Assembly (NCBI RefSeq): GCF_002078875.1
Contig: NC_034414.1
Coordinates: 9,981,783-10,045,782 of the forward strand
Direction: 5' to 3'
DNA length: 64,000 nucleotides
Origin: Numida meleagris
Lineage: Eukaryota; Chordata; Aves; Galliformes; Numididae
Below, piece after piece: positions 1 through 12,965 of the stretch (its first letter is position 1; every line of letters begins with the position of its first letter). The notes below the pieces were generated by a model, which was not told the DNA's origin, did no database searches, and saw only the letters and a program-made list of their open reading frames with translations. A program made the translations under genes and the position numbers.

Positions 1-3000
1 TCAAATAAAACCACCAGGATGCAGTCTGGAGGAAAACAAAAACAGTGGTGATACTTCTTTCCTACATGTACAAACATGTTGGTAAAGCTACAGAACTGCA
101 GGATGTTGTTGGTGATAAAGTTTACAAAGTTTCAAAGAGATTCAGCAGATCCAGAAAACATCCAGGTAGGACCCAGAATAAAACGAACCAATTTTGGTCT
201 GGAAAGTTTAGGAAGATGTAATGGCTGGAGACTGAAGTACCTCTACAAGTATTCACGTCCTCTCTTTCCATTCTCCTTTTTGTGTCCATTGTTGATCAGA
301 GCTAAGACAGGCTACTCAGCTAGCCGCCTCTTTTTTTTTTTCTGCAATGTTTGCTCTGAGTTAACTTCAGCTGAACACAATGGCAGAGTAGTGCTCTTCC
401 ATTTAATTGTAAATGGACGTCCTTCCTTCTCAGGTTCCTTTCTATGAAGTTCCCTAGTAAATAGTATTTTTCTAATGGAAGAAAAGGCAGGCCTAAAACT
501 CATATCTTGTGCTGAAATTAGATTAACTACATTTCACAGATAAATCTTAAAAGTTGACTGCAAGATATTCCTCGCAAAAGGACTTGATATTTTTTCGTTT
601 GAAATATTTTTAATATTGTCTGGTTTGCTCATCATTCTAAGGATTGTCACAAAAATGTAGCAAACAAATATAAATCGGTCAGTTATGCTAAAGCACATTT
701 GTAGACTTTAGAATGGAGCAGCCTGAAGTGCTTGATTAAGCAATAAACATGAGCTTATAAAAAAGTTTTGAAAAAGTGACTGGGATTATTGTTGGTTATG
801 GGCTTTTAGAAAACTTGGTTCCATTGCTCTGTGATCTTCAGCAAACACCCTCTCCTCCCTCAGCAAAGAAACCTCAAACAACAACAAAAACCAGAAAACA
901 CGTAAGTAGCTCTTATGGACACTGGATGACTTTATTTTCATTCCCCTAAGGGCAAGATATTAGATATCAAAGCATAGTCCTCAATTTTTATTTTATTCAA
1001 ATTACTAGTTGGTGCTGCAGCACAGTATGTCAGTCTTGTTGAAGTTTCAGGTCAACCTGCTGAGGGAACAGCGATGTGTACAGCTGTGTCCTCTCTGGGC
1101 CGACTAAGGCATTAAATGCAGACACAGAACGAAGGTGTCCAGCCCTCCACAATGACAAGGGCAGCAGCAGTGTCAGGCCTTGGCTCTGAGAATTGGTTTT
1201 GTCTTAGACAGTGGGAATGAATGGGTTAAACATCCTTTTGTCCTCCATCTTGTGCAGCCTATCTTACAGGCAGAGCATCTCTGTTTCCTTCTCCAGCAGT
1301 AGAGAAGACAGTGGAGATGAGAGTCTGCCCTCATGCTAAAAGCATGCGTGCTAATGTTGGATGCAGAATGGAAAAAGGAAGAGGGAACTTTATTCTGATC
1401 TTTTCCTCCTGTTAACTGGGGACACACAGCTTATAAGGCTTTTCAGTGGTTAAGAACATCAAAAAGGGGAAAATGAAGGGATCTTGAGATGACAAAGGGT
1501 ACTCTGATGAAAGCTGTCATTGCATCAGTAATGCATTCTTCTGTGAGCTTGAGGATGACAAACTTCTATTGCAAATTCCTTGTCTCATACTGTTGTTACA
1601 TATACTGAACTAAGTGTACGAGTTCTAAATAGCCTTAGTTTTTGAGGCTCAGGTTAGGCCTTTGAAACTAAAATTTCAGCCTTGCATCTTATGTGCTGGT
1701 AAAAAGTAACTCTCAAATAGAATGAACTCCTAGCATTTTTCTACTCATGTTTAATTTTTAGTTACCAAACACCTGGACTTTTCTTCTTGCCTTTGAAGAC
1801 ATCTGCTACCAGACTTTGTTCCTCATTTATGTCCTTACAGACTGCAATCATAGTTTACATCTTAACCTCCTCTTGTTTGAATCCTCAGGTTCAGCTGCAC
1901 GAGTGATTATTAAAAATGTGTCCTCCAACTTTTTGTTATTCTTAAGGCTTTTCTCATTTCTAATTTACTAATAGCCTTTCTTGACTGTGGATATTAAAAC
2001 TAAACTGTATTCCAGTACTAATCACCCTAAAGCAAAACTAAGAGAAATTCTTTATTCCATGTTGGTATTTGCTTTCTTTAAGCACTTTGGGATCAGACTA
2101 GCTCTTTGGCAATGTTATTGTGTTTAGGATTCATGCTCAGCTGATAACTGACATGACGTTGACTCCAAAGTCCTAGTCACAATTTGTTCTCCATGGCAGG
2201 AAACCTAAACCCTGCACATCTATACAGTGTTCCGAGAATAATAGCTTTAAAAGTGACATAAAAATATGTTCACTTGGCATACAGGTTGTTCAGGTGCTCT
2301 GCAGCTCCAACATTAATTTGATGTGAAGATTTCAGCACTAGATAATATGAACTGAGATGATGGAGACCTTAAACTGTAAAAGCTGAAATTTCCTGTGCAG
2401 TAAGTCAAGGTGATGATGCCTCTGTGCCAGGAACTACCTATCTGGTATGCAAAGTTACTGCTAATAACTCACTGTCTCTTCCATCTTAAGCCAGTGCAGC
2501 AGCCTTACTGGTTGCCTGACAGCACCGTAGGGGAAATTTCAAACTGAACAACATGTCGGCAAACCTCAGAGCTACCATCTGTTTCATAAATGAAGAAATC
2601 AAATATTACTAAGAAATAAAATAACAGCATTATAGGTAATTCTATGCAAATTGACTTAGCCTCAATAGGCAGTCCTCTAAGCTGCATCACCTCCTAGGGG
2701 TTTCCTGGTTGGTCTCCCAAAACTAAAACAAATACTTTATGCTTTATGTGAATGTGTTTCTTTTCACTGTTGGGTGGTTGTTTTTTTTTTTTTTTGTGAG
2801 GTGGAGATTCACCATTAAAAAACAAAGGATTATAAACAGCTGTGTCCCAAACTTCATGTGTATGGGAAGCTTTAGTAATATGTTTTACTGGTTCTTCTGA
2901 ATTCTCTCATGTCTGTAACTAGACTAACTTGTCTCCTGTAACCCACGTCTTGAAAGCCTTTTTGAAGGTTGGTGGCTGAAGACATTTTCCTGGTAGGCCA

Positions 3001-6000
3001 CATGCTTTCTGCTGCGCTCAGCTGCTAGAATAAACCACAGAAGATTGCCTGTTCAAGAACAGGTGTGATCAAATGCATTCAGACTGCTTTGTGGTAACTT
3101 CATCTCTTCCCTGTCTATATACTACAAGCCCCCCTAGACTACAAGGGGCAACGTTTTCACTTGGTCTGCACAAACCATGGAGTTTCACAGGATAAAAGCA
3201 GCTGAAGATCTGAATTCCTTGCTATTTAGCCCATGCTTTGGCCTGGATGATTTGACTTTAATATGCAAGAATCTGTTGCTTTTGTAGTCTCTGTGGATAC
3301 AAAGTTTTGTTGCAGAACTCTCCTATAAAAACCACAGTATCTTAGACCTTTCTTGTTCTGGATGAAATTAGTAGGTATATATCTCAAGGAAAATGGAACA
3401 GGAATTCACCAACATCACTTTCTAGGGTCTTTGTTCCTGCTATGGAGTTGTATTAAGAGAACTGCTTTGGCACTGCTGTTAAAAGGTGACAGATGTTTTT
3501 GGTGGGAAAATAGGAAGTTGGACAGAACTGTCTCTGAACTTATCCTCAGTTTGCATGACTTTATTGTATAATGATACAGGCAGGATGATTAAAGGCGATA
3601 TATGTATTCTTTGCTCTCTCATATTTGGCAGTGACTCAGAACATTTAGAGCATAGCTTAAAAAATGGCTTTATGGATTTGTTATTTCCAGAAAGTGACAA
3701 AGCCTACATCTCGCAAGTTCGGTCTTTCTGTAATAATGGATATATTTATAGAAATGGATAAAATCTTATGTGATGTTTCAGAAACCCTAAAAAAGCTAAG
3801 GTGACTCATAATGTCTAGAAGGTATATTTATATCGTATGCAACTAGGCAGGTACAAAATTGATGTATTTGGACAAAAATATGTCAGTAATCAAAAATTTC
3901 TAAGAGCCAAGGAATAACTTAGGTGTAAATATGTTGATGAGGAATCAAAGTCACTGCATGTGGATTTAATGCACTTTGTTTAATTGCTCCCAACACAAAG
4001 AGCTAGAATAAAATATGTATCTATTGCAAGTATTCTTGGGTCTTTTCCAGAAACAAGCCTGGGCAGCACAGATCTTTAGTCTCCTTTAGAAGAATATAAC
4101 CCTGGAGTCAATTACTCAAAATTTAGATTTAAGCTTATGTAAGAGGGAACAAAATGTATGTCCCAAAGTGAGCCAAATGATACTTAAAAGGAGCCTAAAT
4201 TTGCAAAAGTCATGCTGTCTGTCATCTCCTGCATTGTCAGAATCACAATCATACAGATTTCTCATATGCTATCAGAAACTTGCAGTTGCAATACTTTTGC
4301 TGGACCTAGCATTCACTTATCACTGTTTAACTTATCCACATCCATAGCTAGATCTGAATTTTTGGCTTCCACCTTCCAACTTTCTACTTCTGAGTTTCAA
4401 ATTTCCTTTTTCTGTTGCTGTATTACTGACTGGAGTTTTTCAAGTCACTGAAGCTTCTCCCTCAATCCCAATCAGTTCACTGCCTTGAAATACAGAAGAG
4501 CTAGTGATCTCTCTTTCCCTTTGACTCACAGGTGAAAACTCTGGGGGACAACAGAAGAAATGCTGGCAGCTTAATAGAAGTCCATCAGTAACACTTGGTA
4601 TTGATATTATGCATAGAATGAATCTATTAAAAAGTCAAAGAATAGCATTTATGAAAATACAGCATTTACAGCAATATTTTGCCTTAGCATCAACCTAGAA
4701 ATATATTCATGTACAATGACATAATATTCAGTGGAGTGGAAAATAGCTTATGTAAAGTTGTCTTCACTATGAAATTGTATCAATACACAGGGAAAAAGGC
4801 AAAAAATAAAGGTAAAAAGCACAGTTCTGTTAATTCATGAAATGGCTTTTATATGTTATAAAAGTTGGTTAAGACAGCTGAGCAAAAAAGCTAATTCACA
4901 GAAACTACCAAAGAAAACAAGTCATAGGCACTGTAAAGAGTGGTTACATTAAGGTCAGGACTTCATAAATGATCATGACAGGAAATCGTATGCTCTTCTT
5001 GTCTGACATGCATGAAATATCCATATGTCTTCCCTAACTCATAAATGATATTAGGTCTGTAGTCTGACTTGTTCATAAACCTGTCTTTGATAATCCTCTG
5101 ATAGATGGTCAAGATTTCCAGTGTTGAGAAGACATTAATAGTCTGATGTTTTGGGCTCTCCTTATGCGGATTATGTCCTCTTACAGACAGAAGGGAATGT
5201 AACAACACAGAACCCGTCAGTGTACATTTCATTCCTGTCCAAGTCTTCTAGCCCCTAGGAGTATGGAAAAGGCCAGAGGGTGTGCATCTTGATAGAGAGT
5301 TCTCGCTGCTCTTCTGGTGCCTCCGTTCCACTGGAGTTCTGGCTCTGAGGTTCTTAACAGCTGCTACCATTGCTCTTTTCCTCGAAGAAAAGTGAAACGA
5401 GGTAGACAGTAGTTAACAGAGCCCAAGGCTTAGGCCTGTATTCGCTTGCTTTTCCCTTTTTGAAACCTAAATTTCATCTTTAAAGAAACGGTGCTGAGAG
5501 GACATAGATGCAAGTACAAATGTTTTTGCATTTGATTTTATCCCAATGGGTTTTTTGAGCCATGAAATCCCTTCCAAAGGGATGGAGAAAGAGGTGGGTG
5601 TGTTCTTCTAAGCATCGTTTGATTATCACCTTATGTCTGTAATGATAATACGGGGGGCTGAGGGAGATTTTACTTTATTTTATAAAGATATACCTCTAAC
5701 TTTTTGACTGTTAAAATGTAGTGGTCTACTACAAAAGCTAAACTGTCAGGAAATTTTAATTTCCTTTTTTTTAAATTGCTTTTACTGTGAGATGCTTGCA
5801 GTAACTTATTTTACTTTCAAATCCTTGTTAGCTTAGGTGAGCTGGCTTTCCAATGTTTAGCACAGAACTCTGTGATTTTATGCAAGACATTTTTAACCTG
5901 TTTCTAGGGTTTCAAAAAGAAAAACTCTTTGAACTTGAAACCTCTAGAAACGGTTTTTCTGGTGAATCAAATGTATTAGCTAGCGCGTATTCCAGTGATG

Positions 6001-8073
6001 CTTTTCCTGTTTCATTCAAAATCTTTCTTTGTTGCATGAACTTACATCTATTTTGTTATGTAATGACTTTGACAGATGTTCCCTCTGTGCTGAGTTATGC
6101 AAGTGCAAAGTCAAAACTGTTCCTCAGAAGAGTTAATATTACAATGCTCTGATAACCTCAGAATATTAAGATCCAGGACTGCGACTCATGAGTTTTCTTG
6201 ATTTGAGCAATACCTAGGAAGCTAGAGGAGCTCAGCTTGAGTCTAGGTATGCTGTCTATCTCCCATCTTAGAATAGCTTCAGTGGTTGCCTTTCATTTTA
6301 GTGGTTTTCCCTGAACTTGGCAGCTTCTCATGTGGGCTAATAGAGGAGAGTTACCTGTGCAGACATCTAATTAATGTCTGAGATAAATGTGAAGCAGTAT
6401 TGAGGGGTTACTAATGAGTCCTGCTAAAACAGTGGGTATGCTGCATGCAGTTGATTAAATACTGTGTCATTTTGGTGGAGAAATGCTCTGTTCAGTGAAA
6501 CAGAAAAGTTTTTGTAGTCTGAATTCTGCGGTCCTGATACAGGAAAGTTATCCTTTGTGAGCTGATCTCTGTAAGTGTTTGATAATAGGAATCATAGACA
6601 GCCTCTGCATCACGTTGAAGTGATTTCTTATTCAAGTAGTAGTGAGGTCTTTAAACACCTGGAAATATCACCTTCCAGACCAAGCACTTCAGGGTTCAGG
6701 ATCAAATGCAAGTTTTTGTCAGCGTAATGTTCTCATTTGAGTTTGTGATATCCCCTTATGCAGAGCCTTACAATATTTTCTTAAATATGGCAGGCTGGGT
6801 ATTTTGATCTAAGAAGTATTTTGTAAAAAGATAATCACCTGACTGATGGCTCAAGAAAAGAGATAGGAAGGTGGACTTGCTGTCTGTGCCCATGTGACAG
6901 TTATTTTGCTTTTCCTGGCTAGTAAGAGGGCTGCTAACACCCTTAATAGAAGGTAAGTAGTGTGATGAGACGGGCTGAAGTATTCAGAGTGAATATGACA
7001 GCCATCCTTAGGAGCAGAACCTATGATGTTGCAGGAACTGATGTATATCTACAAATTGATTCAATGAAATTTTCTGTAGAAGGGAAAGAGAGAATGTGAT
7101 CAGATGAGTAACGCTGCAGGTTCTGATTTCTTCAGAGGTGATCAGTGCACTGACTTATTACTTGTCTCATAGAAATGCTTTCTCCAACTGGTAGCTGGTA
7201 TTCTTTAGAACATTTTAATGTACTCCGCTATCTATGAAACCACTAACTAATTATGATGACTGTAAAGAACTGCTTGGTGGAGAGAAGACCAATGGTTTGG
7301 TGGCTGTGTATAATACTTGCAAACAGTATGGAGAGAGATTAAACAAAGTAAGGAATAAGCTTTGTCATACCGAGAATTTGCTATTTACGGGATAAAAGTC
7401 CTCAATGTATAAAAAGTTGTCCCCAGAGAGAAAGCCAAGACTGATTCATTCTTGCTTTAACCTTCTGTGCTGAAGGCAAACAGGCTTAAGGTACAAACAG
7501 ATTGGAAATTAATTGGTGTAATTAACATTTTGTGATTATAATGACTTCTAATCAATACTTTATGCAAATAACTGTATTGATGTGTAGAACAAAGGCTGCT
7601 AGTTATGTCTGGAGGAAAAAAAACCACCAAACTTTAAAGCCCTAATGAAATTCAAACCTTTCAGTTCAGTTGAAGTCCTGACCACATCTTTTTCAAGGTA
7701 AAGAGAAGGTTTTTTTTGACAGCTCCTGACTAAACTTTACAAAATGAGGTGACTGGAGGATGAAACGCATTCTCCTGCTTATGGTTCCCTCTGTTAGACC
7801 ACTGTGTTTCATTAGGTTAACAGCAAAATAGTGAAAGCGACCAGATCCAAGCTCACAGCACTAAGAACCCTTTCCATGACAGGAGTAATCTGGGATTTGC
7901 TTTACATGCCAAAAAATTCAAATGAGATACTAAGAATGGGTTAGAAACCAAATTTTAGATGTGCAAATGCAATCTAACTTCTGTCTCTGTAAACCACCTT
8001 CCAATTGTTTTTCAGTTATTTTCCTTTCTGAAATCATATTTAAAATTGGAAGGTTAGTGATCAGAAAATGTTA
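1..8073. other. Non-coding sequence, no gene recognised
   Basis: The interval is AT-rich with stop codons in all frames. The open frames (up to 123 codons near the left edge) show no recognisable domain, no codon bias I can see and no splice-site framing. Low-complexity tracts include T11 at 331-341 and T15 at 2781-2795. I see no mobile-element signature. It is probably intergenic or intronic DNA. Confidence 0.6.
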
Positions 8074-8078
8074 GATGG
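8074..8078 (+). repeat. Left 5-bp target-site duplication (GATGG) of the solo LTR
   Basis: GATGG lies immediately before the LTR 5' terminus TGTCA and is repeated exactly at 8609-8613, just after the 3' terminus TGACA. A perfect direct repeat bounding TG...CA ends is the footprint of retroviral integration. It fixes both ends of the element. Confidence 0.9.
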
Positions 8079-8608
8079 TGTCATGGTTTTATGATTTTCG
8101 GTTATTGGTACTCCACATCATAACATCATGTAGTGAATGTACCTGGTTCTCAGAAGAGAAGGACCACTACATTCCCCACGGTACTTTGCTCCTCTGTTAC
8201 CATTTTCCAGCCGGAGGGAAAAGATAAAAGCTCACAGTATAAAAACTTGCAGATCACGAGACCTCGTCCCTTTTTTCCGCCGTCTCTCGTCTTGGCAGCA
8301 CTTCGCTCTCCAGCCGTCTTATCGTCGGTAGTAGAGTAAGGCCTACCTTGATTTTGGGACATTCTCTCTCTCTGCATTGGATTTATCAGCTTAAATTGTA
8401 ATTATATTGTACTATAGTGTGTTGTTTTGCATTCCGATATCTTATTTAGTAAATTAGTTTGTTTCTCCTCAGATTGTTGCCGCTGTTCTTTGCTCTCAGG
8501 GCCATCTCCCTACCCTTTTCCCCTTTCCCCTTTTCCCGGGACGTGGGCCCGTGGGTCCCCCATCCCCTTCGTCACGGAATCGGGCCTAGCGCCCGTAAAC
8601 CGTTGACA
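8079..8608 (+). mobile_element. Solo LTR of an avian endogenous retrovirus (ERVL-like by 5-bp duplication)
   Basis: This 530-bp element starts TGTCATGG and ends GTTGACA. Its terminal five bases form a perfect inverted repeat (TGTCA/TGACA), and it is flanked on both sides by the 5-bp duplication GATGG. A TATA box at 8238-8245 on the plus strand sets the orientation. Downstream the sequence becomes richer in C, G and CpG, as expected for R/U5, with a pyrimidine-rich block near 8510-8540. No gag, pol or env remnant and no second LTR are present, so this is a solo LTR left by recombination between the two LTRs of a provirus. Five-base duplications are typical of the ERVL (class III) group, whereas alpha- and betaretrovirus-like elements usually give six, so the class is an inference. 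The 64-75-codon open frames inside it look like chance. Intact termini and duplication suggest modest age. Confidence 0.88.
8238..8245 (+). promoter_or_regulatory. TATA box of the LTR promoter
   Basis: The sequence TATAAAAA lies about 160 bp into the LTR, where a U3 core promoter is expected. Initiation would fall near 8265-8275, within the CT- and CG-rich stretch that follows. Whether the solo LTR still drives transcription into flanking DNA cannot be told from sequence. Confidence 0.6.
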
Positions 8609-8613
8609 GATGG
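8609..8613 (+). repeat. Right 5-bp target-site duplication (GATGG) of the solo LTR
   Basis: This is an exact copy of 8074-8078, directly abutting the LTR 3' terminus TGACA. It completes the integration footprint. Confidence 0.9.
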
Positions 8614-11600
8614 GATCAGCCCAATTTCCCAAATCCTAGCCTTCAACTTCCTGTAGTAAATGGTACCTTTAGAAAACCTTACTTGCTAGCGGTTCTGAAT
8701 TTTCTTCTTTCAATAAGACTTGGATCCTGGGCAGGATAAAAATGCAATCACCACTAAAATTTAATTGAAATAATTCTTGAACCATCTATTTAGGCGTGTG
8801 TTGGAAGAAAGTCTTACCTTGAGTCCTGGTGTTCAGAAATAGCAGAACTGGGTTTGAAGTAGTGATTTGTAAATCATCAGACCTAAGAAAGCCTCAAATG
8901 TTTTTGGATTAGTCCTCTACAATTAGAGATCAGACAAATAGCTTCTGCCAAATACTCTTCAAGGCTTCAGTTTGGGTGCTGATTGTTACTGTTTCACTGT
9001 GGACTGAAGACCATGAGCAACAGGCCTTTTTTTGGGCAGTCCAAGGGCTGTGACATCTCAGGATTGAGAGATGCTAGTAATACTATATCATGAAGACTAT
9101 ATAATTGCCTTTTGTTATAACTTTACGCTTGCCAGTGGTTTTTAAAAAGAAAACAGTGATAAGGTAAATGAGCATGTACTTCATATATCCAGTGATTATC
9201 CTTTTTTTTTTTTAGAAGAGATTAAAAAAAAATACTTCTGCTGAAGTTTTTGTATTCTCAGAAGAAAGGCCAGGTTGGTGCCCTAATGCTGAGAATGCTT
9301 AAGGGGTTGCTAGACTTTGTTAATGTGGTAGTTTTGTGAAACTTGCAAGCTTTTCAGAGAACCATAATGAAGCACTAAAATTCTTCAAGACAGCCTAATA
9401 AGCAAACTCCATTAGTTCTCAAAGAGGAGGCAGTTCATGCCAGTATTGGCCAAAAAAAGCTGTTGGGATCTCACCCAGTAAGTGTGTGTCTCATCAGCAT
9501 TCAGCACTGCTGCCAAAGTTTGCTATAGCATGAAGGAGAAAGAAACAAAGAAACATAAGGAGAAGGAGGAGGGGGGGAAGGAACCTAATGAGAAGAAAAA
9601 TTGCTTTTTAGCTGTTCATTGGAACTATTTTGGTTTCCCAATGAACCTGAACAGCATCTTAGGTGATGATGTGGGGAAGTTAGCTTTTTTGGCACCTGAA
9701 CAGGAAACATTTGCAGTTCTGGCACTCTGAAGGAATGGAAAGAGTTAGTGTAAGTGCTTTGCTGAACAGGGATGGAATAGAGCTTTTGTACGTGCCTGGT
9801 GCCTTGCTAAACTGGGTCCCCAGCCTGGCTGCAGTGATGAAAGTGCCCAAAGCAAATAGTGAATGTTAGACTTCAACTGCTGTGGACCTTAATTCCTTAT
9901 TAATGAAGAGCTCACACTTCATGTGTATACAAATGCCCATTTAACTACCTTGGAAGTAGAGGAGGCTCTTAAACTGGCTGTAAATGCCACATGGTACCAG
10001 ACTTTCCTCTTATATGGTGATTGTATCATAGATGGGGTGTTGGGTTTTTTGTTTATTTTGTAGTAATTTTCTTATCACAGGCCAGCATAAAGTTGCATTT
10101 GCACAGAAAAAAAAAAGACATTTAAAGGAAATTTGAGAAGAGTCTTGCTAGGGTATAACTTCATCTGACATTGCTTTCACCATGCTACCTGGAGTAGCAA
10201 ATAGACTCTCCCTCTGAAGAGTTAATCTCTTGTTTGCAGCTGATGAAATTTTAAGTGTTCTGGTAGAGCTGATTTACTCTGAAGTCAATGTGTTAAACCA
10301 CAATCAGCAGCAAGATGCCAAGGTATGTTCCACACCTTTAAAGATATTAAGCTAAGAAGTTCAGAAAGCCAGTTAGTTAGACAAGGATGGCTGTCACACT
10401 TGCTTCTTAGAGAAGTAATCCCTGTGAATTTTTTCCTTGTGGATATGGCCTTTTCTGTGTATATCTTCTCATTCTTCATCTGCTGCTGACAACTTTTGGA
10501 TTAAGTAGTTAGTTAGAAGCACAGTGGTCTCAAAATATTGAGTTAATAAAATTTTCATGAAAACATTCCTGAAGACATTGCTAGTTCCCTAACAAACACT
10601 CAGGCTGCTGTGCAACCCTCATCACATACTGGAGGGTCCTTAAAGACAAGAGTACTTAAAAACCACGGGAGAAATTTGTATGGCACGTGATCTACTTGAT
10701 ACACAGGATAAAAGTGTTTGGAAACTTTATTTGAACCCCTGCTTCCAGAACCGCTTGTCTGGAGATAGGGGAAGTATTCTGCTGCTTACTGCAGATAAAA
10801 TGCATTCATTTTATGACTTCCCAGTGTGTTAATAAAGGTTCTTTGCTGAACTAGTATACAGCTGTATCAACGATGTTTGCTCTTATAATGTAACCTAGAC
10901 TGATGGTAATAAAAATTCTGAAATCGTGTCTGCACTTATAGGGTAAGACAGATCTAACTAATAGCACAATTTACAGCCTCTGAAGTACATATGCAAAAAT
11001 CCATTTGCTCAAGAGACTTTTCTGCTTTGTCCTCAGCACAACATAAATTGCCAGGAAAGATGGGATCCAACTGAGGGCTCTAATGTTTCAGCTTTGTTGA
11101 AAGAGAAAGTACAAAAAGCCAAAAAGCTTTTTCTGAGGATGCCTTTGATTTGGCTAAGGAAGTTGAGGCTGCTTGGTATCTACCCGTATGCTAATTCTGA
11201 AAAAGATGAGATATAATATTTCTATCCTTTGTACCTACAAAAGATACAAAACTGGTATCTGAGGAGTCTTTACAGACTTCAAGAGTATTCTTCAGTTTGT
11301 TCACTGGCTTAGCCTCATTGCTTTCTGATTTGCTTTGTATCTGGCTGAAGTTAATAGTGGGTAAATTCAAAATACTTTAATGCTCCATCTCAGTAACTTG
11401 TGATGTGCATCTTGTATGCTACTTACCTTCCAAAGGATTATATCTGGATGAAGGCAGGCTGTTGTTTCTGCTGGCTTGTGTCATGAAATATCTTTATTTT
11501 CTGTAACATTTGTGATGATTTACAAGTGACATTTGTTTCTGACATGCATCCTGCTTTACTTTTAGTTTAGTAGTAAGTATCTCGTGTTTCTTATCTACAT

Positions 11601-12789
11601 GTGTTTTCTGTAAATGCTTCTGAAAGGCAGGACATGGAGTGTGGCTTCTAAGCCATGTTGGTATTCTTGATGTCTTTAAAACAACATTTCTTGCTTCATG
11701 TTTGTTTCTGCAACAACAATCCATGCCATTTTCAGAGCCACGCTGGAAGTAATAGCCATATTAATAGCATCAACACCTTTTCAAATCAATTAATCCCACT
11801 GAATTCTCTTGAGAGGAGGAAGAACAGCAAACCTCAAAATAGCTCTTTGAAAAGAATTAGCTTGAGACTGTAAGATAAATTAAAAGAGAAAGCTGACCGA
11901 CTGTACTGGACAAGTAGGAATTTTCAGTATTTTTGCAACCTGTGGAGAGCTGTCAGGCTGGAACATGGTGCTTACGGTGCAGAAGCTTGTGCTGTGTACA
12001 TTTAGCAGACAGAATGGACAGTTTCTTGTGACCTGGAACTGGATTCGCAGCAGCAAACCAAAGCAGTTGTCCAGAACAAGATGTTTTATAGAGATGGTGT
12101 TTGTGGGTACTCTGTGTGCTGTGTGGATAAAGGCCACCAGCCATTGTGATGGAGACAAACATGCAAGACAGCTGGGATCTGGAATTGCTGAAAGCTGATC
12201 TGAATTCTGGGCTGTTTATAACTTGTAACCAGCCAAATCTCTTCCCCCGTTTTTTTGTTCATCAGCCTTGTTTAGGAAAATTGTTCTTGAAGCCTTCACT
12301 GTTTACCATGTTTTGCTTCTCAGGTTCCTTTATTTGTCTCTAGATGAGCTCTGGGAAATAGTAGTGATTAAACCACTTTAATCCAGCTGTGTGTCTGTTC
12401 TTCCATTTACCTGCTTTAAGAACTCCTTGGGCCTGTTTGGCAGTACTGCTATGGTGGTACTGACTGCATTTTTCCTTTTTTCCTTTTCTGGGTGTGGATG
12501 AGAAAAGGCATTTGACCAAGCTGCTGCAGTATTTGGTGGGGGTCCTGTTGCTGTGGTATTCTCTGCCCAGCCATGTTCATTGCTGAACCTGTCAACCTGA
12601 TGATTAAGAATATCTGGCCCAACAATCTCTCCTCAGAGTAAGAGTAGTCAGTGCATCTTTAAAGAGTAACTCTTTGGCTTCAGTAATTTGGAAGAGATAT
12701 TTATAGTTTGTTTATATTTGATGCGTGCAAAAATAAAGTTAGGTCAAACTTTACTTTCTAACTGTTTTTGTTTTCCACTTCGGACATGT
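8614..12789. other. Non-coding sequence, no gene recognised
   Basis: This is AT-rich single-copy DNA. T12 at 9202-9213 faces A9 at 9224-9232 across a 10-base spacer and could form a weak hairpin. Overlapping open frames on both strands at about 11.88-12.2 kb (up to 92 codons) have no recognisable product and no shared motif with a known family. I see no promoter or repeat signature. Confidence 0.6.
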
Positions 12790-12965
12790 AATGAATAGAA
12801 CAGAATAGTTTTATTTGGAAGAGACATACAAAGGTAATGGAGTACAACTTACACACTACTTCTGGGCTGACCTAGAGTTAAAACATGTAATTAAGAGCGT
12901 TATCCAAACGCCTCTTAAACACTGACAGGTATAGCCATGAACTTCTCAAGGAAGAAGCCTGCTCC
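12790..12965 (-). mobile_element. CR1 LINE 3' fragment, diverged
   Basis: Read on the plus strand, this matches the reverse complement of the avian CR1 3' region: 'agaacagaatag', then 'ttggaagagacatacaaagg', 'gggctgacctagagttaaa', 'acgcctcttaaacactgacagg' and 'aagcctgctcc' in the usual order. These correspond to the CR1 end that normally reads 'ggttggaagggac...gggctgacct...cctcttgaacactgacagg'. The copy is 5'-truncated, as nearly all CR1 copies are, and has point changes and small indels, so it is an old insertion. The left end lacks a clean terminal octamer repeat. The right boundary is approximate, because similarity fades after about 12,965. Confidence 0.8.

Noticed and set aside
76..447. 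123-codon plus-strand open frame near the left edge
   Set aside because: No recognisable domain, a poly-F tract from the T11 run, and no splice or promoter framing. It is consistent with chance in AT-rich DNA.
8133..8656. Several overlapping 64-75-codon open frames on both strands
   Set aside because: All but the last lie wholly inside the solo LTR (the 8,459-8,656 frame runs past its end), and they do not resemble a viral protein. They are by-products of its GC-richer sequence.
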